NCBI GenBank assembly: GCA_016929065.1
Contig: JAFGJO010000061.1
Location: forward strand, 32,578 to 96,577
Direction of reading: 5' to 3'
Source: Spirochaetales bacterium
GTDB lineage: Bacteria; Spirochaetota; Spirochaetia; SZUA-6; RPPD01
DNA length: 64,000 nt
Position numbers and translations under genes: made by a program. The notes under the pieces were generated by a model. The model was not told the DNA's origin, did not search any database, and saw only the letters and a program-made list of their open reading frames with translations. Every line of letters starts with the position of its first letter. Position 1 is the stretch's first letter. Of this stretch, positions 1-8,597 are shown piece after piece.

Positions 1-1386
1 TTCATGGATGTATTCGGGAAAATTTGTGTGGGAAAGATCTTCCGATTTATACAGTTTTTCATGAATGAGGGCAATTGAGCGGATTCGGGCAATTGACAGA
101 TTGAAGGCATCTTTTGCTTTTTTATCAGTCAGGTAATGGCTCTGCAGATTCAGCAGGCTGGAAATTATCTGCAGGTTGTTTTTTACCCGGTGATGCAGCT
201 CGCCCAGAAGTATATTTTTTTCTTCAAGTGAAGACTTGATGATGTTTTCGGCTTTTGTCCGTTCAACTATTTCATCGATGAGGGCGGTATTTGCCTCCTT
301 GAGCTCACGGGTTCGTTCATGGACGCGTACCTCAAGTTCCAGTTTCATTTCCCGAAGTGTCTGCTCGACAGTCTTCAATTTGGAAATATCGCGGAGCACC
401 AGTACCCGGCTGATGAGTGTATTTGTCCAATTCCGGATCGGCGAAATATTGACATCAAAAACTTTGCCGTTCAACTCTATCTCTTCGGAAAAAGATTGCT
501 CGTCTCCCGCCTTTTTCAGTAATGTGGCCAGGTCAGGGGAGAGTGTTTCAATGGGCTTCCCGATAAACGATATATCCATGTTTTTCAAAGAAAGTGATCC
601 CGCCCGGTTGACATAAATGATTCTGTCATCGGGCCCCAGGATAATCACATTGTCATTCATTGATTCAATGACAACATGCTGTGTCAGTGGAATGGTCCGG
701 AAATATCGCAGGCGGGTGAAATAGATCACCGCAAGGCTTGAAAGGGAAAGAATAATCGGGGTTAAATCGTAGAAAAACAGTTCCTCATGCCATATTGCAT
801 CGATAAAGTAGACACCAAGCGGTGCGAGGACGGATAGAATTAAAAGAGCCTGGCGCCGCAGCTCAATGAGCCCTTTTTTCAGGGATGAATGCAGCAGAAT
901 AACAATCCCGCCGGCGAGAATGCAGAAAATAAAGACGGTAAAAATAAAATAGAGCGGCCCGTACTCATCAAGAAGCAGAATATTGTTCGGCGAGAGAACA
1001 GTGGATTTCCAAAAGAGGGTGCTGTTTCCGGAAATCATCAATCCGCCAAGCACCAGAGCAGGAAGCCCGGAAAGGATAAAAAAAATCGCTTTATTAATGA
1101 CTGGTTTTATTTTGAGATCGACGAATTCGATTGAAAACGAAAACCATGCAGAGGCAAGGAATCCGATACCAAAGTACTGAATAAAATGAAATGTGCGCTT
1201 GATTGAAATGTCTTTAAACAGTCCCTCGCCGATTTGTGTAATGATCCATATCCAGATTGCGGCGACCATGATTAAAAAAAAACTCGGGTTCAGTACCTTT
1301 CTGTTTATCCACAAATGAAAACCCATCGCAGTGGTAATGCTTCCCGAGATGATCAGTGCTGATATATAGAAGATATTCCAGATCAT
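1..1386 (-). CDS. Membrane PAS sensor histidine kinase, HisKA_2 type (C-terminus cut by window edge)
   Basis: 462 codons are visible and the frame runs off the left edge, so the ATP-binding domain is outside. The N-terminal ~220 residues hold about seven hydrophobic segments (begins MIWNIFYISALIISG), the layout of the 7TM histidine-kinase N-terminal domain. A PAS-like domain follows (IILGPDDRIIYVNRAGS), then a coiled coil (VHERTRELKEANTAL), then the HisKA_2 phospho-acceptor box GELHHRVKNNLQIISSLLN with its conserved His. It probably autophosphorylates in response to a membrane or intracellular cue and passes phosphate to a response regulator elsewhere. ATG at 1386 has no clear Shine-Dalgarno. 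It lies 28 bp downstream of the DUF2156 gene on the same strand. The family call is firm, the ligand unknown. Confidence 0.85.
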   Translation of the reverse strand, partial: MIWNIFYISALIISGSITTAMGFHLWINRKVLNPSFFLIMVAAIWIWIITQIGEGLFKDISIKRTFHFIQYFGIGFLASAWFSFSIEFVDLKIKPVINKAIFFILSGLPALVLGGLMISGNSTLFWKSTVLSPNNILLLDEYGPLYFIFTVFIFCILAGGIVILLHSSLKKGLIELRRQALLILSVLAPLGVYFIDAIWHEELFFYDLTPIILSLSSLAVIYFTRLRYFRTIPLTQHVVIESMNDNVIILGPDDRIIYVNRAGSLSLKNMDISFIGKPIETLSPDLATLLKKAGDEQSFSEEIELNGKVFDVNISPIRNWTNTLISRVLVLRDISKLKTVEQTLREMKLELEVRVHERTRELKEANTALIDEIVERTKAENIIKSSLEEKNILLGELHHRVKNNLQIISSLLNLQSHYLTDKKAKDAFNLSIARIRSIALIHEKLYKSEDLSHTNFPEYIHE

Positions 1387-1414
1387 TGCTGTTAATTGAC
1401 AAGATACGATCCAG

Positions 1415-2320
1415 TCAGGTTAATGTCAATCGCTTGAAGCGGCGCAGTCCTGGTGCCTGGCCCCCTGCCGGGAAAACACGGTATTTTTTAAGAAAAGCGC
1501 ACGGCCGGTAGGTCAATTTTGCCTGACGCAGGCCCTCATTGCCAAGATCCTGTTCGCGGTTGAGATATATATATTCTTCAGGAATCATCTCTGCATAAGC
1601 TTTGTTGATATACTGATAGATTCCCCGGTAGGTTGTATCCGCTTTTTCAAAATGAATGACATAACTGATTTTCTGGGGAAGCGGCTCACCAATCACAAAT
1701 GCAGCCGGTTTTGTGTCAATATAAAACACTCTTCCTTCAATATCCAGTTGGCCAAACCATGCGAGCGCTTCGGATGTTGCCGCATAATCCGCAGGATCCT
1801 CCTGGGTCGCGTGCCAGTTTTGAAGAATTTCCTGTGCATCTGCAATTGTTGCTGAAGATATCGGTTTGTTTGTCACCTGATAATCTTTCATAAATCCCGT
1901 GACAAAATTTCTCTTTTTTCTGAATTTTTTTCCGGGGAGTTCGGCAAGTTCGTTTCTGAAATAGAGATAGTCAAAATTATCCCTGTCTTCTTCAACGTTG
2001 TATCCCATGGCCAGAAAAGCAGCACGCCGTGTCTCTGAGACACACTTGATATTTCCATACTGTTCAAGCAGCATATCGATCATGTCTTTTTCGGGGATCC
2101 CGGCAGGGAAAATACAAAAAGGGTTTCCCTCATCATTCCCCGACAGGACAAGAACTTGATCTGACAGCCTGCTTATTGCATAATGATGTGATTCCCGAAA
2201 CATGAAAAAACCGGCAAAACTGAACTCGGATAATCCCTCGTTATAATCTGCAAGCAATGCGGACAATTCATTTTTTAATTTTATTGATAAAGGTACATTT
2301 TCGGGATATTGTGGAATCAT
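1415..2320 (-). CDS. DUF2156 / phosphatidylglycerol lysyltransferase C-terminal-like protein
   Basis: 301 residues. The C-terminal pattern (AFVIGEPL, YVIHFEKADTTYRGIYQYIN, YIYLNREQDLGNEGLRQAK) matches the DUF2156 family, which has a tandem GNAT fold related to the catalytic domain of MprF-like aminoacyl-phosphatidylglycerol synthases. Soluble stand-alone members are common in bacteria and their substrate is usually unknown; transfer of an aminoacyl group from aminoacyl-tRNA is the family-based guess. There are no membrane segments, unlike full MprF. ATG at 2320 is the first in frame and faces hisB across a 181-bp divergent gap. The downstream kinase may be co-transcribed. Confidence 0.75.
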   Translation of the reverse strand: MIPQYPENVPLSIKLKNELSALLADYNEGLSEFSFAGFFMFRESHHYAISRLSDQVLVLSGNDEGNPFCIFPAGIPEKDMIDMLLEQYGNIKCVSETRRAAFLAMGYNVEEDRDNFDYLYFRNELAELPGKKFRKKRNFVTGFMKDYQVTNKPISSATIADAQEILQNWHATQEDPADYAATSEALAWFGQLDIEGRVFYIDTKPAAFVIGEPLPQKISYVIHFEKADTTYRGIYQYINKAYAEMIPEEYIYLNREQDLGNEGLRQAKLTYRPCAFLKKYRVFPAGGQAPGLRRFKRLTLT

Positions 2321-2501
2321 AAGTGTATGGTAAACGTACAGAGCGTCCTGAATAAAGTCAAGTGTTTATTTATTTTCCAATTGGAACACAGGCCGGGGGA
2401 ACCACATCCGCTGCATTCGGCACTTTTTTTCTTTCTCTTGCTCAAATTATTGTTTTTCATTATAGTTGCCGATAATTACCATAATAAACGACAGGACGTC
2501 A

Positions 2502-3089
2502 ATGAAGCAAAATATGATAACCAAAAAAAGAATTACCAAAGAAACATCCGTTGAAATCAGCCTCGATATGTCTGCAGTTGAACCGGTTGAAATTGAAACC
2601 TCGGTCCCGTTTTTCAATCATTTGTTGACTTCAATGGCATTTCATGGCCATTTCAGCCTTACAGTAGCCGCCTCGGGGGATACCGATGTTGACGCGCATC
2701 ACGTGGTTGAAGATACCGGCCTGGTTTTTGGTGATGTTCTCCATGAACTTTCCCTGGGAAGGGATTCGCTTGCCCGGTTTGGTCATGCAGTAATTCCCAT
2801 GGACGAGGCACTTTCAGAAGTAAACCTTGATGTCTGCGGGCGTTCAGCCTGCGTTTTTGAAGCGGCCTTCCCGCAGCAGCTTGTCGGAACATTTGATACT
2901 GCTCTTTTAAAGGAATTTTTGCTTGCACTTGCACAGCGTGCAAAAATAAGCTTGCATGCAGAAATCCGGCGCGGGGATAACAGTCACCATATGGCTGAAT
3001 CAATGTTCAAGGCGCTGGGCAAGGCACTTTCGGCTGCATATCAGGAGGGTACCCGGAAGGGATTATCAACCAAGGGTGGTATCGGGTAA
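2502..3089 (+). CDS. hisB: Imidazoleglycerol-phosphate dehydratase
   Basis: 195 residues, the usual monofunctional HisB length. It dehydrates imidazole glycerol phosphate to imidazole acetol phosphate in histidine synthesis, a Mn-dependent cytoplasmic step. Recognisable motifs: FFNHLLTSMAFHGHF (His40), DAHHVVEDTG (metal ligands His66/His67, Glu70) and NSHHMAESMFKALGKAL, ending KGGIG. ATG 2502 is preferred over upstream codons because AGGA lies about six bases before it and the protein then starts at the family's usual point. No other his gene is present in the window, so this copy is an orphan. Confidence 0.93.
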   Translation: MKQNMITKKRITKETSVEISLDMSAVEPVEIETSVPFFNHLLTSMAFHGHFSLTVAASGDTDVDAHHVVEDTGLVFGDVLHELSLGRDSLARFGHAVIPMDEALSEVNLDVCGRSACVFEAAFPQQLVGTFDTALLKEFLLALAQRAKISLHAEIRRGDNSHHMAESMFKALGKALSAAYQEGTRKGLSTKGGIG

Positions 3090-3231
3090 TATGACGGGGC
3101 AGGAATTCGCTGTAATTCTATCATTTAACAATAAAATGCCTGTTGAGTGTTTCCGGCAAATCTGAGAAAAATGTTTGAAATCAGAAGATTTTTCTTTTAT
3201 TATTTATTCTATAGCAAGAAGTGAATATTGG

Positions 3232-3564
3232 ATGAAAAAAGAGGATGTGTTAAAAAACATTCCCAAAGAGGGATTTCTGAAGCTCGCGGAAGAAACCATT
3301 GATATCCCGGATGCAAAACGTGTTGTCCTGATACGCAGGGGGAACGAGTTGTTTAACCGGGGAGAATTTGAGCTTGCACAGAAGGTTTTTTTAACCACTC
3401 AATACAGCGACGGGCTGGTCCGGATTGGTGACCGATACATTTCTGAGCATAAACCGCTTGAGGCATTCCGGATGTACTGGCTGGCGCATGACAAGAAGAA
3501 AAAAGATGCTCTTGTGCAAAAGATGGCAAGTGTGATAAAAAATTGGCTGAAAGAAGAGAGGTAA
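3232..3564 (+). CDS. Small conserved-looking protein of unknown function preceding a TPR gene
   Basis: 110 residues from ATG 3232 (MKKEDVLKNIPKEGF). Soluble, charged and predicted helical; the middle (RRGNELFNRGEFELAQKVFLTTQYSDGL) looks like one degenerate TPR-like helix pair (G-N-E-L-F-x-x-G-E-F-x-x-A). No catalytic motif was seen. It ends nine bases before the long TPR gene, so the two are probably one operon and may form a scaffold pair. An earlier in-frame codon at 3175 gives an unlikely hydrophobic extension without a ribosome site. Confidence 0.7.
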   Translation: MKKEDVLKNIPKEGFLKLAEETIDIPDAKRVVLIRRGNELFNRGEFELAQKVFLTTQYSDGLVRIGDRYISEHKPLEAFRMYWLAHDKKKKDALVQKMASVIKNWLKEER

Positions 3565-3573
3565 TAGAAAAAT

Positions 3574-4737
3574 ATGGATGATGCACATACACACGAAGGT
3601 GACGGAATGTTTAACGATCAGCTGTTTGAAACTCCCCAGGAGGAAGCGCTTGAAAATGCGACAAATACCATCATCGCGGAGCTGTCAAAAAAAGGATATA
3701 CATACCTAAAAGAAGATCTCCTGGATGAGGCAGAGGAAAATTTTGTTAAAATTCTTGAATACGAACCGGAAAATAACTACGCTCTTGTCGGCCTGGGTGA
3801 TGTAAAACGGAAAAAGAGCCGGTATTCAGATGCAATTGAATATTATCAGCGGTGCCTGCAGTATCACGAGGGGAATAATTATGCCCTGTTCGGCCTTGCC
3901 GACTGTTTCAAAGCGCTCGGACATTTCCAGAAGGCGATTGATATCTGGGAAAAATATCTTGTACATGATGAACACAATATAACTGTTCTTACCCGTGTTG
4001 CTGATGCTTACCGGAAAGTGAAAAACTTTAAAAAATCACGTGAATTGTATCAACGGGTACTGGAAAAAGAGCCAGGAAACGCATATGCCCTGATTGGGCT
4101 GGGCCATCTTCATTATGATTTCAAGGAATTTGAGACAGCTCTGAAATACTGGGAAAAGATGATGCTCATCAACCAGGAAAATGTGGACATTCGTGTTCTT
4201 ACTTCAATCGGGAACTGTCACCGTAAGCTGAAAACATTTGAAAAGGGCCTCACCTATTTTGAAGAGGCGCTGAAATCGGAACCCAATAATTTCTATGCTT
4301 TATTTGGAATTGCAGACTGCTACCGCGGATTGAACATGCATGAAGAATCCCTGAAATACTGGCTGCGGATTTTGGAACGCGACGGCAATAACAAGGTTAT
4401 CCTTACCCGTGCGGGCGATGCATTGCGTAATCTTCACCGTCTTGATGATGCGGAAGAATACTACAAGCGTGCTTTGAATATTGAATTTGATACCTATGCA
4501 GTTCTTGGGCTGGCGCTGATCAATAAACAAAAAGGCAATTTCCTGGAGGCATTGGAATCACTTACCGGGTTGCTGGTCAATGAGTCAAAAAATCCCCGTC
4601 TGTATATAGAAATTGCAGAGTGTTATCTGGAATTGGGAAATAAGGATAAAGCTCAGGATATTCTGACACGGTTTTTACGAACCGGCCAGAAAAACGCGCG
4701 GATTACCGAATTGCTGGATAAGACGAGGAACGATTAA
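3574..4737 (+). CDS. TPR-repeat protein
   Basis: 387 residues, made almost entirely of about ten 34-residue tetratricopeptide repeats beginning near residue 35 (for example ALVGLGDVKRKKSRYSDAIE, ALFGLADCFKALGHFQKAI, ALIGLGHLHYDFKEFETALK). No signal peptide, so presumably a cytoplasmic protein-interaction scaffold. Long TPR-only proteins are frequent in spirochaetes; the partner cannot be inferred. ATG 3574 follows GAGAGG at a long spacing of 12 bases; ATG 3607 (MFNDQLFE) with GAAGG upstream is a good alternative start. Convergent with alaS, 69 bp apart, with no obvious terminator between. Confidence 0.88.
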   Translation: MDDAHTHEGDGMFNDQLFETPQEEALENATNTIIAELSKKGYTYLKEDLLDEAEENFVKILEYEPENNYALVGLGDVKRKKSRYSDAIEYYQRCLQYHEGNNYALFGLADCFKALGHFQKAIDIWEKYLVHDEHNITVLTRVADAYRKVKNFKKSRELYQRVLEKEPGNAYALIGLGHLHYDFKEFETALKYWEKMMLINQENVDIRVLTSIGNCHRKLKTFEKGLTYFEEALKSEPNNFYALFGIADCYRGLNMHEESLKYWLRILERDGNNKVILTRAGDALRNLHRLDDAEEYYKRALNIEFDTYAVLGLALINKQKGNFLEALESLTGLLVNESKNPRLYIEIAECYLELGNKDKAQDILTRFLRTGQKNARITELLDKTRND

Positions 4738-4806
4738 TTCCTGCGAGCAATTGATTTTCTCAAATAACCTGTCTGAGTCAAAGATGGGAAGGTGCAGTGA
4801 GTTTTT

Positions 4807-6594
4807 CTATGAGAGAACCGCACGAATTCTGCGCACTCCGGCAGAGGATGACTGTTCCTTGGTAATTTTGAATATTCCCAGTTCTCCGGTGTGTTCCACA
4901 TGCGGGCCGCCGCAGACTTCTCTGGAAAAATCCCCTACCGAATAGACCTTCACGTTTTCCTCATATTTTTCACCAAACAAGGCCATTGCTCCGGCTTTTT
5001 GCGCATCCTCAAGTTTCATGATTTTCATGGAGACCGGCAGGTCGCGTTTGATCTGCTCGTTCACAATCTCTTCGACCTTTACAATCTGCTCGGGGGTCAT
5101 TTTATCATGATGGGTAAAGTCAAATCGCAGACGCTCACTGGTGATATTGCTTCCCTTTTGTTCAACATGTTCGCCAAGAACCATGCGCAATGCCTTGTGT
5201 AGAAGATGCGTGGCAGTATGCAGGGCAGTCGTCATGTCGGAATGGTCGGCGAGCCCGCCCTTGAAACTCTGTTCTGAGCCCTTCTTGGACAATTCCTGGT
5301 GTTTTTTAAAGGCTTCTTCGAATCCTTCACGGTCTACGGTCATGCCATGCTCGGATGCGAGTTCTTCGGTTAATTCTATCGGAAAGCCGTAGGTGTCATA
5401 CAGGCGGAAGGCAAGCCTGCCCGGCATTTGTTTTTTGGGGTTTTTCAGCAGATTGGGCATCAGCTTCTCGAATTCATGTTCGCCCTTCTTTAATGTTTCA
5501 AAAAACTTGTCTTCTTCCCGTTTCAGCTCTTGGAGAACGATGTCCCTTTTTTGAATAATGACGGGGTGTGCTTCCTGATACATTTCAAGTACTATTTCCG
5601 CAACCCGGGCAAGAAAATTGGTTTCGATCCCCAGTTTGCGGCCGTGCCGTACTGCACGGCGGATGAGCCGGCGTAATATATACCCCTGGCCGACGTTTGA
5701 CGGGGTTACTCCCCTTTCATCGCCAAGGATAAATGTCGAGGTCTTGATATGGTCGGAGATAACCCTGATAGACTGGTCCTGATCGGCATTGAGGCCGTAA
5801 GCAACACCGGAGATCTCTTCAAGGCATTGAATGATCGGGGTAAAGAGTTCGGTTTCGTATACACTTTTTTTTCCGTTGAGCATGGTAATGGTCCGTTCCA
5901 GGCCCATACCGGTATCGACACACTTTCGGGAGAGCGGTTCATATGCCCCGTCGTCTTTTTGATTATACTGCATGAATACATCATTCCATATCTCAAAATA
6001 CTTTCCGCATGAACATCCCGGCCTGCATTCTGTTCCGCATTGTTCTTTTCCGGTGTCGATGAACATCTCGGTATCCGGGCCGCACGGGCCCCTCCCGCTG
6101 CCGGTTGACCACCAGTTATCGGTTCTCGGCAGAAAGTAGATCCGTTCTTCGGGAATTCCAAGAGATGTCCAGATTTCAGCGGCTTCGTCATCCCGCGGGA
6201 CTTCGGCGTCGCCTTCGAAGACAGTGACAGACAGTTTGTTTTTATCGAGTCCAAGCCATTGTGATGAAGTCAGAAATTCAAAGCTCATGGCAATTGCTTC
6301 CTGCTTGAAATAATCGCCCAATGACCAGTTGCCGAGCATTTCAAAAAAAGTGAGATGGCTTGGGTCACCCACTTCTTCGATATCACCCGTGCGGATGCAC
6401 TTTTGATAGTTTACCAGCCGCGACCCGGCAGGATGAGGTTCTCCCAGTAAAAAGGGGACGAGCGGGTGCATGCCTGCTGTGGTAAACAACACCGTCGGGT
6501 CGTTTTCCGGGATGAGTGACCGTCCGGAAATCTGGGTATGGTTTTTTGAAATAAAAAACCTGATATATTTTTCGCGTAATTCTTTTGCTGTCAT
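4807..6594 (-). CDS. alaS: Alanyl-tRNA synthetase, short spirochaete form
   Basis: About 595 residues. It charges tRNA-Ala and edits Ser/Gly mischarging. The class II catalytic core is N-terminal (DPTVLFTTAGMHPLVPF; DPSHLTFFEMLGNWSLGDYF; CVDTGMGLERTI). The editing domain carries the zinc motifs HTATHLLHKAL (HxxxH) and EVCGGPHVEHTGELG (CxxxH; Pro replaces the usual Thr in CGGTHV). The protein stops just after the editing domain, lacking the ~280-residue C-terminal linker and C-Ala region of most bacterial enzymes; short AlaRS is known in spirochaetes. ATG 6594 is chosen over TTG 6603 three codons upstream. Confidence 0.95.
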   Translation of the reverse strand: MTAKELREKYIRFFISKNHTQISGRSLIPENDPTVLFTTAGMHPLVPFLLGEPHPAGSRLVNYQKCIRTGDIEEVGDPSHLTFFEMLGNWSLGDYFKQEAIAMSFEFLTSSQWLGLDKNKLSVTVFEGDAEVPRDDEAAEIWTSLGIPEERIYFLPRTDNWWSTGSGRGPCGPDTEMFIDTGKEQCGTECRPGCSCGKYFEIWNDVFMQYNQKDDGAYEPLSRKCVDTGMGLERTITMLNGKKSVYETELFTPIIQCLEEISGVAYGLNADQDQSIRVISDHIKTSTFILGDERGVTPSNVGQGYILRRLIRRAVRHGRKLGIETNFLARVAEIVLEMYQEAHPVIIQKRDIVLQELKREEDKFFETLKKGEHEFEKLMPNLLKNPKKQMPGRLAFRLYDTYGFPIELTEELASEHGMTVDREGFEEAFKKHQELSKKGSEQSFKGGLADHSDMTTALHTATHLLHKALRMVLGEHVEQKGSNITSERLRFDFTHHDKMTPEQIVKVEEIVNEQIKRDLPVSMKIMKLEDAQKAGAMALFGEKYEENVKVYSVGDFSREVCGGPHVEHTGELGIFKITKEQSSSAGVRRIRAVLS

Positions 6595-6663
6595 GATGTG
6601 CAATACTATAAATCCCGCATCACTCTGTCAATAACCGCGGAACAGATTTATCTGTTGTGCTGT

Positions 6664-7803
6664 CTATTGCAGCTGTTTTATGGCATCCTTGATTTTTACG
6701 TTTGCTTCCTTCAGCTGCTGCTCGAGAGTTATTTTGTCTTTTTTCAACCGCTCAATTTCACTGCGGTAGGTATCTTTTTCGATGGACAAGGTTTTTATCT
6801 GCTGTTCCAGCGACTTGATTTTTTCTTCTATTTCGTTTCCGCTCTGCGTCCGGTCAATCCCCAGTTCAGGTTTTTCCAGTTCCAACTTGAACTTATAAAT
6901 ACGGTTTTCACCCTGTTTTGCAGTGATGACAAATGACTGGTCTTTGTATCCCGGGCTGTGCAGCCGCACTGCGATTTCAGTCCCCGCATTGTAGATACCT
7001 GCAAAGATTCCATTTCCGGCAAGCTGACTGTCAACATATATCTCTGCTGTTGACGGAAGCGCTGCAATACCGATTTTTATCAGTTTTTGGCTGTCGGCAC
7101 CGGCAAGTTTTATCTGTTTGACCGTTTTAATGTTTTCCAGTACAGATGAGGATATATTTGAAAGAGGCAGGGCTGCGGGGGGGGGATCAGTTTTGTCATG
7201 AAGTATGATTTCCCTCCGGGAGGCAATACGGGCCGCTTCCCTTTTTGATTCCGGGTCGATGACTGCTACTGCACCGGAAAGGACTGCGCATGTTGTTTTT
7301 GCGATGCTGCGGTCGATAAAGAATTCCGTGCCGCGCACGCCGAATGCACGTGTTCCGGCCCGGATGACCATATCGTCATTATCCCCAAGCTTCATCACTT
7401 TATAGAGAACTGTCCCGATTAGAATTTCCGAATCACTCTGTGTTGTATCCTCGGTCTGCAGGACAACATACAGTTTGATCAGTGCATTCTCCCTCATGGA
7501 AAATGATATTTTTTCGCCAATCTGGATTTCACAGTAGGAATTTTCAAATGTCTTGATATAATCATTTTCCTTGAGGATTTCTCCAATCGAGACAGGCTTC
7601 CATTCGTTATTCCTGAAAAAGAATACTTCCCCTGAAAAAAATGTAACAATTGCTTCTTTAGCCTGCGGGGCTGTGAAGGGCTGGAGTGAAACCTCCCGCT
7701 CGGTGTATCCGTTTGTCAAATTGATAATTAAAAGAATCGCTCCTGCAATACTGAAAGCAATAATGAGCCCAAAAACAAGGATGATTTTATCGGTTCGTTT
7801 CAT
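6664..7803 (-). CDS. Membrane-anchored FecR-domain / PEGA-domain protein with C-terminal coiled coil
   Basis: 379 residues. One N-terminal membrane anchor (residues ~8-31), then a FecR-like region (VTFFSGEVFFFRN...GEILKENDYIKTFENSYCEI... RAGTRAFGVRGTEFFI, written here in parts) that in spirochaetes is common outside iron sensing. A PEGA-like module follows (STAEIYVDSQLAGNG, HSPGYKDQSFVI), then a highly charged coiled coil (~320-379). Likely faces the periplasm and works at the cell envelope; no sigma/anti-sigma partner is adjacent, so a FecR regulatory role is not supported. ATG 7803 follows AAGGAAA. It is the last gene downstream of clpS-clpA-aat, 77 bp after aat. Confidence 0.8.
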   Translation of the reverse strand: MKRTDKIILVFGLIIAFSIAGAILLIINLTNGYTEREVSLQPFTAPQAKEAIVTFFSGEVFFFRNNEWKPVSIGEILKENDYIKTFENSYCEIQIGEKISFSMRENALIKLYVVLQTEDTTQSDSEILIGTVLYKVMKLGDNDDMVIRAGTRAFGVRGTEFFIDRSIAKTTCAVLSGAVAVIDPESKREAARIASRREIILHDKTDPPPAALPLSNISSSVLENIKTVKQIKLAGADSQKLIKIGIAALPSTAEIYVDSQLAGNGIFAGIYNAGTEIAVRLHSPGYKDQSFVITAKQGENRIYKFKLELEKPELGIDRTQSGNEIEEKIKSLEQQIKTLSIEKDTYRSEIERLKKDKITLEQQLKEANVKIKDAIKQLQ

Positions 7804-7880
7804 TTTTCATTTCCTTATTAATACTGTATCACAAAATCAGAAGAATATCTATTCCATAACCAGAGTGCAGGAGCCGGGAT

Positions 7881-8591
7881 TTATATACGGATAGCTTTTT
7901 CGTATCCCTGGAAATAGTCCCGCCAGTTTCCCTGACGTGTCGGGTGCTCCAGGCACTGTTTCAACAGGTCAAGATAGTTTTTTCTTGGCAGTTCCCAGGC
8001 TCCCATGCTCGCAAGGTGCGGGGAATGTACCTGGCAGTCAATGACCATAAATCCGAGTTCGGAAAGACGTTTGCACAATATGATAAATGCCGCTTTTGAG
8101 GCATTTGCCTGGATATGAAACATCGATTCTCCGACAAATATACTGCCCAATGAAACACCGTACAGTCCCCCGACAAGACTCGTATTATGCCACACTTCTA
8201 TGGAGTGGGCAAATCCCATGTCGTGAAGCCGGCAATATGATTCAAGAATCGCAGGGGTGATCCATGTCCCCGGGCCTGTTCTGCGCGGTTTGGAACAGGA
8301 AACCATTACTTCACGAAAACAGGTATCCGCAGTGAAGGAAAATATTTGTTTGTTGAACAGCTTTTTCATGGATTCCGAGACAACCGCCTCATGAGGAAAA
8401 AGAATACAGCGGGGATCGGGCGACCACCATAAAATGGGTTCCGGCTCGCTGTACCATGGAAAAATCCCCCGTTTATATGCTTCCAGGAGACGGCCGGTCG
8501 AGAGATCTCCGCCCATGGCAAGAATCCCGTCTTTTGTAGACAGCTCTACCGGAGGAAACATGTTGCTTTCATCCAGCTTGAAAATCGGCAT
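7881..8591 (-). CDS. aat: Leucyl/phenylalanyl-tRNA--protein transferase
   Basis: 236 residues, typical length. It transfers Leu or Phe from charged tRNA to proteins with N-terminal Arg/Lys, making N-degrons for ClpS-ClpAP. Family motifs: RLLEAYKRGIFPWYSEPEPILWWSPDPR (given here only as landmarks, residues ~33-60), GTWITPAILESY, and GLYGVSLGSIFVGESMFH with the conserved GESMF loop. It starts six bases after the clpA stop on the same strand, so the N-end rule enzyme and its protease are one transcription unit. Confidence 0.95.
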   Translation of the reverse strand: MPIFKLDESNMFPPVELSTKDGILAMGGDLSTGRLLEAYKRGIFPWYSEPEPILWWSPDPRCILFPHEAVVSESMKKLFNKQIFSFTADTCFREVMVSCSKPRRTGPGTWITPAILESYCRLHDMGFAHSIEVWHNTSLVGGLYGVSLGSIFVGESMFHIQANASKAAFIILCKRLSELGFMVIDCQVHSPHLASMGAWELPRKNYLDLLKQCLEHPTRQGNWRDYFQGYEKAIRI

Positions 8592-8597
8592 ATATGT

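Noticed and set aside
2502..3089. Histidine operon
   Set aside because: Only hisB is present; flanking genes are unrelated.
6664..7803. FecR protein as an anti-sigma/iron regulator
   Set aside because: No sigma factor or TonB receptor gene nearby; spirochaete FecR domains occur in other contexts.
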